From: Mangrovimonas futianensis
GTDB lineage: Bacteria; Bacteroidota; Bacteroidia; Flavobacteriales; Flavobacteriaceae
Assembly: GCF_021245805.1 (NCBI RefSeq)
Contig: NZ_JAJJNF010000005.1
Location: 330,093-394,092, forward strand
Direction of reading: 5' to 3'
Length of the DNA stretch: 64,000 nucleotides
Numbering within the stretch: the stretch's first letter is position 1; each line of letters starts with the position of its first letter. Both the position numbers and the translations under genes were made by a program. Under the pieces are notes generated by a model. That model worked only from the letters and a program-made list of their open reading frames with translations, was not told where the DNA came from and did no database searches. Below, piece by piece: positions 9,320 to 18,099 of this stretch.

Positions 9320-10381
9320 ATGAAAAAATTATTTGTTGTAGCCCTTGCCTGTTCTGTTTTGGCATGTAATGAAAAGGAAGAACAACCTAAAGATTATGTG
9401 ACCTTTTCTGGCCAAATCACTAATATGAATAGTGACTCCATCTTTGTAAGAAGTAGAGATTATTCCAAAACCATTAAGGTGAATGCCGATGGTACTTTTA
9501 GTGACACATTGAAAATTAACGAGCCTGGTACTTTTACAGTTGGTGATGGTACTGAAGTAACCAGCGTTTTCTTAAAAAATGGGTATGATATAAAAATGAC
9601 CATTGATACCAAGATGTTTGACGAAACTGTTAAATATACGGGCGAAGGGTCTGAAAACAGTAATTTCTTGGCCCAAAATAGCTTGAAGCAAGAAGCTCTT
9701 TTAGATTTGGATGAGCTTAGTAAACTTGAAGATACGGTTGCTTTAAATGAAAAGTTTGAAAGTCTAAAAACGGAATTCAACAACTTTTATGATGCCGATA
9801 AAACCATAGACTCTACCCTAATTGAATCTTCAAAAAAGCAATTAGATCCTATGCTAGGGATGTACAAGTCATTTGTAAAGCAAAAAATAGATTTAAACAC
9901 CAATTTACCTAAAGGTGCTGATTCTCCTAATTTTGAAGGATTTGAAAATCATGCAGGTGGTAAAACTTCTTTAGCAGATTTAAAAGGAAAGTACACTTAT
10001 ATTGATATTTGGGCAACTTGGTGCGGACCTTGTAAAGCTGAAATTCCTTCACTTAAAGAAGTTGAAGAAAAATATCACGACAAAAACATTCAGTTTGTTA
10101 GTATTTCTATTGATGATGATAGAACTCACAAAGATGTAAACGGAAAACCTTCATGGGAAGAGGCAAATGCAGACTGGAAAGAGTTTGTGACTGGTATGGA
10201 ATTAGGAGGTATTCAATTATTTGCGCCTAATGGATGGCAAACCGAGTTTATCCAAGACTATTACATTACAGGAATTCCAAGATTTATTTTGTTAGATCCA
10301 AACGGTAAGGTGGTTTCTGCAGATGCTCCAAGACCTTCTAGTGAAGAGCTTATAAAATTATTTGATGCTGAAGGCATTTAA
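9320..10381 (+). CDS. TlpA-like thiol-disulfide oxidoreductase lipoprotein
   Basis: A 353-residue lipoprotein: MKKLFVVALACSVLACNEKE gives a signal peptide with lipobox cysteine. Residues ~25-180 look like the beta-rich DUF4369-type N-terminal domain found in Bacteroidota members. The C-terminal half is a thioredoxin fold with the active site WATWCGPCKAE. Such proteins reduce periplasmic disulfides, for example in cytochrome c maturation. The ATG at 9320 is chosen over the TTG at 9296 because the TTG lies inside the promoter -7 element and because the signal peptide starts at this Met. It is a single gene followed by a terminator. The substrate is unknown. Confidence 0.88.
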   Translation: MKKLFVVALACSVLACNEKEEQPKDYVTFSGQITNMNSDSIFVRSRDYSKTIKVNADGTFSDTLKINEPGTFTVGDGTEVTSVFLKNGYDIKMTIDTKMFDETVKYTGEGSENSNFLAQNSLKQEALLDLDELSKLEDTVALNEKFESLKTEFNNFYDADKTIDSTLIESSKKQLDPMLGMYKSFVKQKIDLNTNLPKGADSPNFEGFENHAGGKTSLADLKGKYTYIDIWATWCGPCKAEIPSLKEVEEKYHDKNIQFVSISIDDDRTHKDVNGKPSWEEANADWKEFVTGMELGGIQLFAPNGWQTEFIQDYYITGIPRFILLDPNGKVVSADAPRPSSEELIKLFDAEGI

Positions 10382-10400
10382 TTTAGCTCAAACAATAAAT

Positions 10401-10430
10401 AAAAAACCACTCAAATGAGTGGTTTTTTTT
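10401..10430. terminator. Intrinsic terminator between convergent genes
   Basis: ACCACTC pairs with GAGTGGT around a 4-base loop, with six A before and eight T after, so it can act on both strands. Confidence 0.88.
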
Positions 10431-10441
10431 GTTTCTATTTT

Positions 10442-11992
10442 TTAAGCTTTTTCTGGTTCTTCTTCAAGTACAGGTTCTTCTGGTTTTGCAAACAAATCCA
10501 AATAGGCTGCTCCAATACCTTCAATCACGTGGCTAGCTATCAAAGCTTGATATCCATATTTTTCAACTTGAATATCAGCTGATTTACCATGTAAATAAAC
10601 TCCGAAAACAGCTGCTGAAATAGGATCATACCCTTGGGATATTAATCCAGTGATCATACCTGTCAATACATCGCCGCTACCTGCTGTTGCCAATCCAGGA
10701 TTACCAGTTGTATTGACGTACATTCGATCCTTATATACAGTTATGGTGTTGGCGCCTTTGATAACTACAACCACATGATATTTCTTAGAAAACTTTTTGA
10801 CTTTATTGAGCTTCTCGAAATCATCATTCCAGCTTCCTACTAACCGCTCTAACTCTTTAGGGTGAGGTGTTAAAACGGTTAATTCGGGTAACAATTTTAA
10901 CAGAGTTTTCTTTTTTGCTAGTAAGTTGAGGCCATCCGCATCAATTACCAATGGAGCTTTGTTTGCTCCCAAAAATGACTCAAAGGCTACTAAGGTATTT
11001 TCATGAGTCCCCATTCCCATACCCAATCCTATGACAGTAGGTTCGAAATCAAATTGGATATTTGAAATTTTCCAATCATCCTCATCCGTTAATACCATAG
11101 CTTCTGGGAACGTTGATTGCAAAACCTGATAACCTCCATTTGGAATAAAAGCACTTACTAATCCTGCCCCTACAATTAAAGCTGCCTTAGTACTTAGAGT
11201 GACTGCACCCATTTTGCCATGACTTCCACCAATAACCAACGCATGACCAAAGTTTCCTTTATGTGAAAACTTATCCCTAGGTTGGTAAACAGAAAGCATT
11301 TCATATTTCCCTATGAGTTCTGCTTCGGTTTCTAATTTATAAAGATATTCGGGATCGATTCCAATATCCAAAACCTCCCATTCTTTAGTATACTTCGCTG
11401 TTTCAGGTAAAAAGAATACCAATTTTGGAGTTTGGAACGTCAAGGTATAATTGGCCCATACAACGCTATTTTCATCTTTTGGAACTTGATCTGTATATAA
11501 TCCAGAAGGGATATCAATAGAAAGCGTAAAAGCTCCCGAATTCCTAAAATGCTGAAATAACTTTTGAACCCATTCATCTGCTGGACGATTTAAGCCAATT
11601 CCAAAAACGGCATCAACAATGATGTCTTTGACATTAATGCCGGGTAAATCTTTAGAATCGTCCAACAACACAGGCCAATCTTTAGTGGCTTGCTTGATGC
11701 GATCATAGTTAATCAAAAAATCCTTTGAACGTTTATCACTATAATTCACCACATACGTATGAACCTGATACCCATGATTGATCAAGTGTCTGGCAAGTAC
11801 TAAACCGTCACCTCCATTATTCCCTATGCCACAAAAAACATGGATTGGCACTTGTGCTCCTTGCATTCTCAGATGAATCCAATTGAAAATTTGGGTAGCC
11901 GCACGCTCCATCAATTCAGTTGAGGAAATCTGCTGTTTTTCAGCGGTTATTCGATCACCTTCATATACTTGTTCTTTGGATAATATTTTCAT
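10442..11992 (-). CDS. nnr: Bifunctional NAD(P)H-hydrate epimerase / ADP-dependent NAD(P)H-hydrate dehydratase
   Basis: A metabolite-repair enzyme: the N-terminal domain epimerises damaged NADHX/NADPHX and the C-terminal domain dehydrates the S form back to NAD(P)H using ADP. It has 516 residues. The epimerase part (about 1-215) contains the NNGGDGLVLARHL glycine-rich site. The dehydratase part (about 235-500) carries VIGLGMGMG, the DADGLN site and the phosphate loop region GNPGLATAGSGDVLTGMI of the ribokinase-like fold. Both domains look complete. An acidic, Pro-rich C-terminal tail (EEPVLEEEPEKA) is unusual but harmless. It is divergent from the threonine operon. Confidence 0.95.
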   Translation of the reverse strand: MKILSKEQVYEGDRITAEKQQISSTELMERAATQIFNWIHLRMQGAQVPIHVFCGIGNNGGDGLVLARHLINHGYQVHTYVVNYSDKRSKDFLINYDRIKQATKDWPVLLDDSKDLPGINVKDIIVDAVFGIGLNRPADEWVQKLFQHFRNSGAFTLSIDIPSGLYTDQVPKDENSVVWANYTLTFQTPKLVFFLPETAKYTKEWEVLDIGIDPEYLYKLETEAELIGKYEMLSVYQPRDKFSHKGNFGHALVIGGSHGKMGAVTLSTKAALIVGAGLVSAFIPNGGYQVLQSTFPEAMVLTDEDDWKISNIQFDFEPTVIGLGMGMGTHENTLVAFESFLGANKAPLVIDADGLNLLAKKKTLLKLLPELTVLTPHPKELERLVGSWNDDFEKLNKVKKFSKKYHVVVVIKGANTITVYKDRMYVNTTGNPGLATAGSGDVLTGMITGLISQGYDPISAAVFGVYLHGKSADIQVEKYGYQALIASHVIEGIGAAYLDLFAKPEEPVLEEEPEKA

Positions 11993-12043
11993 TTTTTGTT
12001 AAAAACTTAATGGGTTTTCTGCTTTTTCCGTAAAAAGCTCGGA

Positions 12044-12078
12044 TTTGTTTTTTTATTAAGGTAAAAATAATACATTTG
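12044..12078 (+). promoter_or_regulatory. Promoter of the threonine operon leader
   Basis: TTTG at 12044-12047 and TACATTTG at 12071-12078 match the Bacteroidota -33/-7 consensus, with 23 bases between them, at the upper end of the accepted range. The -7 box puts the transcription start at about 12083-12085, only a few bases before the leader ATG at 12086. Confidence 0.75.
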
Positions 12079-12085
12079 ATAAGTA

Positions 12086-12202
12086 ATGATAGACAAGTTT
12101 ACAAATAATATCAGCGCAATTACTGCTAATTCAATTAGTGGAACTACTGCTATTTTTGGAACTATTACTACAATTATTACAACCCGTTTGGGTTGTTATT
12201 AA
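12086..12202 (+). CDS. thrL: Threonine/isoleucine-rich leader peptide of the thr operon
   Basis: A 38-residue reading frame, not in the gene calls because of its size. It contains 9 Thr and 8 Ile, and codons 26-33 are all Thr or Ile (TITTIITT). This is the pattern of an attenuation leader: a ribosome slows at these codons when charged tRNA-Thr or tRNA-Ile is scarce. The last codons overlap a hairpin (12179-12196). It ends 76 bases before thrA. The peptide itself has no likely function. The thrL symbol is used by analogy with enterobacteria; the sequences are not homologous. The reading is direct; the role is inferred from composition and position. Confidence 0.82.
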   Translation: MIDKFTNNISAITANSISGTTAIFGTITTIITTRLGCY

Positions 12203-12257
12203 TTATATTCTCTCCGTCCTATTAGTGTTTTTATAAAACACGGAAATCAAAAGATTT
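12179..12257 (+). promoter_or_regulatory. Candidate attenuator hairpins before thrA
   Basis: Three inverted repeats follow each other: ACAACCC/GGGTTGT (12179-12196), overlapping the end of the leader peptide; GTGTTTT/AAAACAC (12225-12241, loop TAT); and AAATC/GATTT followed by TT (12244-12259). The first would be blocked by a ribosome stalled at the last Thr codons. Which one is the terminator is not clear by eye; none has a classic long U tract. Confidence 0.5.
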
Positions 12258-12278
12258 TTATACTTAAATTAAATTACA

Positions 12279-14723
12279 ATGAACGTTTTAAAGTTTGGAG
12301 GAACATCTGTAGGTTCTGTTGAAAATATCAATCAAGTCATAAGTATTTTAAAGGAATATTCCGAAGAAAATAAAGTGATAGCAGTTGTCTCAGCCGTAGG
12401 AGGCATTACCGATAAATTATTAAAATCTGGCTATTTAGCCCAAATAAAAGACGAATCGTATATTTCTGAATTTGAAGAAATTAAGGATATTCACTTAAAT
12501 ATTTTATCTAATTTAATTCCAAACTGCCCCAAACCAACATTGGAGGCGTTGGAAAAGAAATTGAACCGCTTGAAAAGTCTTTTGGATGGCATCTATTTAA
12601 TAAATGAATTATCTCCTAAAACCTCTGATAAATTAGTGAGTTTTGGAGAGCTCCTCTCTTCTTTTATTATTGCAGAAGCGATGAAAGAAAGAGGATTGAA
12701 CGCTGTCAGGAAAAACAGTCAAGAGCTCATAATTACAGATTCTCAATTCACAAAAGCCGAGGTGAAATATGACCTCACGTTCAATAATATAAAAAGTTAT
12801 TTTAAATCCAACAATCAAAGCATTACCATATTACCAGGTTTTATCTCCAAATCTGAAGCAGGAGAAATTACAACGTTAGGTCGTGGTGGATCTGATTTCA
12901 CTGCTGCATTGTTAGCTGCTGCCCTAGAAGTGGAACGTTTGGAAATCTGGACAGATGTAAGTGGTATGTTTACAGCCAATCCCAAATTGGTAAAACAAGC
13001 TTACCCCATTGAAAAATTATCCTATCAGGAAGCTATGGAACTATCTCACTTTGGAGCCAAGGTGTTATATCCACCAACCGTTCAACCTGTATTGAGCAAA
13101 AACATTCCTTTGGTGATAAAAAACACCATGGATCCCAAAGCACTTGGCACATTTATTTCAAATAATTATGGAGCAAACGGACTTACAGTAAGAGGAATCA
13201 GTAACATCAATAATATAGCCTTGTTAACCTTGGAAGGAAGTGGCATGGTTGGCATTCCTGGTTTTTCAAAGAGGTTGTTTGAAGCATTGGCAAATCATAA
13301 AATCAATATCATTTTTATAACCCAAGCATCGTCAGAGCATTCCATTTGCTTTGGAATTAATGCCTCTGACTCCCAACTAGCTCAGGAAGTGATTGATCAA
13401 ACCTTTGAATATGAAATATCTCTAAATAAGATCAACCCTATTCTGGTTGAAGAAGATTTGGCTATTGTAGCATTAGTTGGAGACAACATGAAGAATCACC
13501 AAGGAATTAGTGGCAAAATGTTCAGTACCTTAGGTCGTAATAATATCAATGTAAGAGCCATTGCCCAAGGAGCATCAGAGAAAAATATTTCTGCCGTAAT
13601 TGCTGAAAGAGACGTCAAAAAGGCCTTAAATTCTTTGCACGAGGTATTTTTTGAATCCAAAACCAAACAGCTCAATGTATTTATCACTGGCGTTGGTAAT
13701 GTGGGAGAACGATTGGTTGAACAAATCCATCAACAAAAAAAATACCTTAAGGAAACCCTTAAAATTAATTTGCGCGTCATTGGTTTATCCAATTCTCGTA
13801 AAATGATTTTTAATGACGAAGGTATTTCACTCAAAAATTGGAAAGAACAATTAGAAGTCGGAGAGCCTGCTTCACTAGATGGTTTCTTCTTTAAAGCCAA
13901 GGCATTCAACCTAAGAAATAGCATTTTTGTTGATGTAACCGCCAATAAAGATGTGGCCAACCTCTATGACGCCTATTTACGAGAAAGTATCGCTGTAGTT
14001 GCCTGTAATAAAATTGCATGCTCCAGTAATTTTGCAAACTATGCACAATTAAAATTTTTATCACGAAAATACAACGCACCATTCCTATTTGAAACCAATG
14101 TGGGTGCTGGTCTGCCGGTTATTGATACTTTAAATAATTTAATAGCTTCAGGTGATAAAATCACTTCTATCCAAGCTGTTTTGTCTGGTAGTTTAAATTT
14201 TGTGTTTAATAATTTCAACAACCAAACCAAGTTTCACGATGTGGTGAAACAAGCCCAAGCAGAAGGCTATACAGAACCCGATCCTAGAATTGATTTAAGC
14301 GGTGTTGATGTAGCTCGTAAAATACTTATTTTGGCCAGAGAATCAGGCACCATCATGGAACTTGAAGATATTGAGAATGAATCCTTTTTAACTGAACCTA
14401 ATTTAAGCAGTGACACAGTAGATGACTTTTATCAAACACTTATAGATGATGAAGCTCATTTCCAAAATCTATATGCTGAAGCTCAAGAAAAAGGCTGTAA
14501 ATTAAAATATGTAGCCGAGTTTAATGAAGGAAAAGCGAAGGTGGGACTGAAAGAGATTCCTATGGGACATCCTTTTTATAATTTGGAAGGAAAAGACAAT
14601 ATCGTAATGTTCTATACGCAACGTTATGCAGATCAACCTATGATTATTAAAGGGGCTGGCGCTGGTGCTGATGTAACAGCCTCAGGTCTTTTTGCAGATA
14701 TCATTAGAATAGGAAACGACTAG
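12279..14723 (+). CDS. thrA: Bifunctional aspartokinase / homoserine dehydrogenase
   Basis: Catalyses the first and third steps from aspartate to threonine: phosphorylation of aspartate, and reduction of aspartate semialdehyde to homoserine. It has 814 residues, as in E. coli ThrA. The kinase domain (1-~290) opens with VLKFGGTSVGS and includes the TLGRGGSDFTAALLA site. Two ACT-type regulatory segments occupy about 300-455 and are where threonine feedback is expected. The dehydrogenase part begins near residue 463 with the NAD(P) fingerprint FITGVGNVGERL. It is the first gene of the operon, under the leader peptide; thrB follows after 3 bases. Confidence 0.97.
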   Translation: MNVLKFGGTSVGSVENINQVISILKEYSEENKVIAVVSAVGGITDKLLKSGYLAQIKDESYISEFEEIKDIHLNILSNLIPNCPKPTLEALEKKLNRLKSLLDGIYLINELSPKTSDKLVSFGELLSSFIIAEAMKERGLNAVRKNSQELIITDSQFTKAEVKYDLTFNNIKSYFKSNNQSITILPGFISKSEAGEITTLGRGGSDFTAALLAAALEVERLEIWTDVSGMFTANPKLVKQAYPIEKLSYQEAMELSHFGAKVLYPPTVQPVLSKNIPLVIKNTMDPKALGTFISNNYGANGLTVRGISNINNIALLTLEGSGMVGIPGFSKRLFEALANHKINIIFITQASSEHSICFGINASDSQLAQEVIDQTFEYEISLNKINPILVEEDLAIVALVGDNMKNHQGISGKMFSTLGRNNINVRAIAQGASEKNISAVIAERDVKKALNSLHEVFFESKTKQLNVFITGVGNVGERLVEQIHQQKKYLKETLKINLRVIGLSNSRKMIFNDEGISLKNWKEQLEVGEPASLDGFFFKAKAFNLRNSIFVDVTANKDVANLYDAYLRESIAVVACNKIACSSNFANYAQLKFLSRKYNAPFLFETNVGAGLPVIDTLNNLIASGDKITSIQAVLSGSLNFVFNNFNNQTKFHDVVKQAQAEGYTEPDPRIDLSGVDVARKILILARESGTIMELEDIENESFLTEPNLSSDTVDDFYQTLIDDEAHFQNLYAEAQEKGCKLKYVAEFNEGKAKVGLKEIPMGHPFYNLEGKDNIVMFYTQRYADQPMIIKGAGAGADVTASGLFADIIRIGND

Positions 14724-14726
14724 GAT

Positions 14727-15647
14727 ATGGATGAGATAAAAATATTTTCTCCCGCTACCGTAGCTAATGTTGCTTGTGGATTTGATGTCTTGGGGTTTTG
14801 TTTGGATACTGTTGGTGATGAAATGGTTGTTAGAAAAACTGCAAATAAAGGCATTTCCATCACTAAGATAGAAGGTTACGACCTACCCATGGAAACCAAT
14901 AAAAATGTAGCTGGAGTTGCAGCAGCAGCTCTGTTAGAAAAAGTGGAGGTTGACTTTGGTTTTGAAATTGAAATCTATAAAAACATCAAGCCTGGAAGTG
15001 GTGTAGGAAGCAGCTCAGCTAGTGCATCGGGTGTGGTGTTTGCTATGAACGAACTCTTAGGAAGGCCATTTAATAAAACACAGTTGTCCTTCTTTGCCAT
15101 GAAGGGAGAAGCGGTGGCAAGTGGCAGTGAACATGCCGACAATATTGCCCCCGGAATTTTTGGCGGCTTTACTTTGGTAAAGAGCACACATCCATTGGAA
15201 ATTTTTGAATTACCTACACCCCATGACATGTATGCTACGATTGTTCACCCTCAGATAGAAATAAAAACTTCAGAGGCAAGAGCTATTTTACCTAAGGAAA
15301 TAGTCCTACAAAATGCCATCACACAATGGGCAAACGTAGGCAGTTTAGTCCATGGCTTGCATATCTCTGATTATAACCTAATCAGTTCTGCTCTTAAGGA
15401 TGTTGTGGTTGAACCGTTTCGTAAACAACTCATTCCCTATTTTGATAATGCAAAGAAAGCGGCATTGGAAGCAGGCGCTTTAGGTGTTGGTATTTCTGGT
15501 TCGGGACCTTCTATTTTCAGTTTAAACAAAGGCGAAGAAACGGCTCATAAAGTAGCTGCAGCCTTTAAGAATGTATATGACCAAACTGGTCTCGAATTTA
15601 ATCTCTATGTATCACGAATTAATCCAAATGGAATAAAAATATTGTAA
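14727..15647 (+). CDS. thrB: Homoserine kinase
   Basis: Phosphorylates homoserine to O-phosphohomoserine, the fourth step of threonine synthesis. It is a GHMP kinase of 306 residues, a normal length. The ATP loop is PGSGVGSSSASASG, and the C-terminal GHMP motif is GALGVGISGSGPSIFSL. It starts 3 bases after thrA, and its TAA stop directly abuts the ATG of thrC, so the three genes are very probably translated from one message under the same leader. Confidence 0.97.
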   Translation: MDEIKIFSPATVANVACGFDVLGFCLDTVGDEMVVRKTANKGISITKIEGYDLPMETNKNVAGVAAAALLEKVEVDFGFEIEIYKNIKPGSGVGSSSASASGVVFAMNELLGRPFNKTQLSFFAMKGEAVASGSEHADNIAPGIFGGFTLVKSTHPLEIFELPTPHDMYATIVHPQIEIKTSEARAILPKEIVLQNAITQWANVGSLVHGLHISDYNLISSALKDVVVEPFRKQLIPYFDNAKKAALEAGALGVGISGSGPSIFSLNKGEETAHKVAAAFKNVYDQTGLEFNLYVSRINPNGIKIL

Positions 15648-16940
15648 ATGAACTACTATTCACTCAATCATAAAGCCCCTAAAACAAGCTTCAAGGATGC
15701 TGTTATAAAAGGATTGGCGCCAGATAAAGGACTTTATTTCCCAGAAAGTATATCACCCCTACCCGATTCATTTTTTGAAAGTCTTGATCAGCTTTCAGAA
15801 ACAGAAATTGCTTTTGAGGCTATCAAACAATTTGCTACACCAGACATTCCAGAAGATGTTCTTAAGCAGATTATTGAAGAAACCTTATCATTTGAATTTC
15901 CGGTTGAAAAAATAACTGACCAGATTTCTTCATTGGAACTTTTTCATGGTCCAACCATGGCCTTTAAAGATGTGGGGGCACGTTTTATGGCTCGTTGTCT
16001 CGGGTATTTCAATCAATCAAATGATAAGGAAGTAACGGTACTAGTAGCTACTTCTGGTGATACTGGTGGAGCTGTGGCACATGGATTTTTGGGTGTAGAA
16101 GGCGTGAAAGTAGTGATTCTTTATCCCAGTGGAAAGGTGAGTGATATTCAAGAAAAACAATTAACAACCCTTAAAAAAAACATCACTGCCCTTGAAGTAC
16201 ATGGTACTTTTGATGATTGTCAAGCCATGGTTAAGCGTGCCTTTTTAGATGAAGAATTAACAAGTAAAAAGCAATTAACCTCTGCCAACTCAATTAATGT
16301 AGCCAGATGGTTGCCACAAATGTTTTATTTTATGTTCGCTTACAAAGCACTTTATAAAACTCATGAAAACCTGACTTTTGTGGTTCCTAGCGGAAATTTT
16401 GGAAATATTTGCGCTGGAATGATGACTCAAAAATTGGGTCTGCCTATCAAACATTTTGTAGCAGCCAATAATGCCAACAAAGTAGTAACCGATTACTTGG
16501 AAACTAAAAATTACAACCCAAAACCGTCTGTACAAACCATTAGCAATGCTATGGACGTGGGGGATCCTAGTAACTTTGTTCGTATACAAGAACTCCATAA
16601 CAATAATTATGATACCCTTGCGAAGAATTTAACCGGGTTTAGCTACACAGATGATGAAACCATTGAAGGTATTAAAGAGCTTTATAACGAATATTCTTAT
16701 GTAGCCGACCCACATGGTGCTGTTGGTTATTTAGCCTGTAAAGATTATTTGAAATCGCACCCAGATGCTCATTGTGTATTTTTAGAAACAGCTCATCCAA
16801 CTAAGTTTTTAGATGTCGTAGAAGACACCATTAAAGAAAATATTGACCTACCTGAACAGATTTTAAAAGTGATGAGCAAGAAGAAGCGATCTATTGAGAT
16901 TTCAACTTATGATGATTTGAAAGCATATTTGTTAGGATAG
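15648..16940 (+). CDS. thrC: Threonine synthase
   Basis: A PLP enzyme that converts O-phosphohomoserine to threonine, the last step of the pathway. It has 430 residues. The PLP lysine lies in the HGPTMAFKDVGARFM segment, and the phosphate-binding and substrate loops are in VATSGDTGGAVAHGF. It resembles the class of threonine synthases that lack an allosteric SAM site. The ATG follows the thrB TAA without a gap. The operon ends at a long-arm hairpin at 16968-17018. Confidence 0.97.
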   Translation: MNYYSLNHKAPKTSFKDAVIKGLAPDKGLYFPESISPLPDSFFESLDQLSETEIAFEAIKQFATPDIPEDVLKQIIEETLSFEFPVEKITDQISSLELFHGPTMAFKDVGARFMARCLGYFNQSNDKEVTVLVATSGDTGGAVAHGFLGVEGVKVVILYPSGKVSDIQEKQLTTLKKNITALEVHGTFDDCQAMVKRAFLDEELTSKKQLTSANSINVARWLPQMFYFMFAYKALYKTHENLTFVVPSGNFGNICAGMMTQKLGLPIKHFVAANNANKVVTDYLETKNYNPKPSVQTISNAMDVGDPSNFVRIQELHNNNYDTLAKNLTGFSYTDDETIEGIKELYNEYSYVADPHGAVGYLACKDYLKSHPDAHCVFLETAHPTKFLDVVEDTIKENIDLPEQILKVMSKKKRSIEISTYDDLKAYLLG

Positions 16941-16967
16941 TTCTCTATACACCCCTTTCAAGGTTGG

Positions 16968-17018
16968 ATCACTCGAACGAACAAAAGGACATGTTTCAGT
17001 GGGGTTCGAGTGATTTTT
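16968..17018 (+). terminator. Probable terminator of the thr operon
   Basis: ATCACTCGAAC (16968-16978) is repeated inverted as GTTCGAGTGAT (17004-17014), an 11-base perfect stem with a 25-base loop, followed by four T. The loop is longer than usual. Confidence 0.7.
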
Positions 17019-17152
17019 GAACAAAGAAAAATAAGATTGTTTCGAATACCTATTGTTTATCTGAAATAACCAGAGCGATATTAACTAGATCATGTTGTTA
17101 TAGTCATCGAGGTTTTTTAAATTTCTTCGATTCTATTTGTTAAAATAAAATA

Positions 17153-17176
17153 GTATTTAGATATTTACCTAAATAC
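17153..17176. promoter_or_regulatory. Candidate operator of the ArsR/SdpR-type regulator
   Basis: GTATTTAG and CTAAATAC form perfect 8-base arms around an 8-base spacer, 8 bases upstream of the regulator start codon. ArsR-family proteins bind such AT-rich dyads over their own promoters. No binding data; inferred from symmetry and position. Confidence 0.5.
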
Positions 17177-17184
17177 CTAATTAA

Positions 17185-17439
17185 ATGAATACTCTTTTCA
17201 AGGCATTAAATGATGAAACCCGGCGTGGTATATTGGAAATGTTGAAAGAAGGTGATATGAATGCAGGTGAAATTGCAGATCGATTCCACATATCAAAACC
17301 CAGTATTTCCCATCATCTAGATATTTTAAAACAAGCAGATCTCATTACAAGTGAAAAGAAAGGACAATTCATAACTTACTCCCTTAACACAACCATACTG
17401 GAAGATGTACTCAATTGGATACTAACCTTAAAAAAATAA
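17185..17439 (+). CDS. ArsR-family autorepressor, SdpR-like
   Basis: An 84-residue winged-helix DNA-binding protein. The helix-turn-helix runs through AGEIADRFHISKPSISHHLD at about residues 29-48. The whole protein strongly recalls Bacillus SdpR, including the end YSLNTTILEDVLNWIL. No metal-binding cysteine pair is present, so it is not a metal sensor of the classical type. In the Bacillus system SdpR is sequestered at the membrane by SdpI when toxin is bound; here an SdpI-like gene follows after 4 bases. A palindrome just upstream is a good candidate for autoregulation. Confidence 0.88.
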   Translation: MNTLFKALNDETRRGILEMLKEGDMNAGEIADRFHISKPSISHHLDILKQADLITSEKKGQFITYSLNTTILEDVLNWILTLKK

Positions 17440-17443
17440 AAAC

Positions 17444-18094
17444 ATGGCTTTTCAACTTAAAAAAGAACTACCACTGATAGGTATCATCCTACTCCCCTTT
17501 CTTTATTTGGCATACGTTTGGCCTGACTTACCACAGCGCGTACCCATGCATTATAATATTAAAGGAGAAATAGATCGCTATGGTGATAAATCTGAATTAC
17601 TTATCATTCCTTTTATCATGCCGGTATTGATATATATTATCTTTCTTGTGGTTCCTAAAATTGATCCTAAAAACAAGCTTCAACAAATGGGTAATAAATT
17701 TCAAACCATTAAAGTTCTACTCACCACATTTATGTCGGTTTTGGCTTTATATATCATTTATAGTACTAAAAACGCTTCCCTCTCCAATCCTAATTACGTT
17801 TTATTGCTTATTGGTGTCTTATATGTGATTCTTGGAAACTACTTTAAAACCATAAAAGCGAATTATTTCATCGGGATTAAAACACCATGGACACTAGAAA
17901 ATGAAACTGTTTGGAAAGACACCCATAAATTGGGAGGAAAACTCTGGTTTGCAGGCGGACTGCTAATTATTTTAGGTTGTCTAATTTTAAATCAAAAGAC
18001 CAATTTCATCTTTTTTATGAGCATTACGGCCATCATAACCATTATTCCTATTGTATATTCGTATCAACGTTTTAAACAAATTTCTGAAGTTTAA
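17444..18094 (+). CDS. SdpI-family membrane protein
   Basis: A 216-residue integral membrane protein with about six hydrophobic segments. The DUF1648 signature appears near residue 30-45 (PQRVPMHYNIKGEIDRYG), and the SdpI signature GIKTPWTLENETVWKDTHKLGG is near residues 140-165. In Bacillus, SdpI gives immunity to the SdpC toxin and acts as a signal receptor for SdpR. No SdpA, SdpB or SdpC homologue is visible in the window. It is placed directly after the SdpR-like gene and is probably cotranscribed with it and with the DUF2721 gene. Confidence 0.87.
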   Translation: MAFQLKKELPLIGIILLPFLYLAYVWPDLPQRVPMHYNIKGEIDRYGDKSELLIIPFIMPVLIYIIFLVVPKIDPKNKLQQMGNKFQTIKVLLTTFMSVLALYIIYSTKNASLSNPNYVLLLIGVLYVILGNYFKTIKANYFIGIKTPWTLENETVWKDTHKLGGKLWFAGGLLIILGCLILNQKTNFIFFMSITAIITIIPIVYSYQRFKQISEV

Positions 18095-18099
18095 TAATC

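Noticed and set aside
16171..16180. A8 run in thrC as a second slippage site
   Set aside because: It is in the middle of a single-domain enzyme, where a truncated product would make no sense, and eight A is only moderately slippery.
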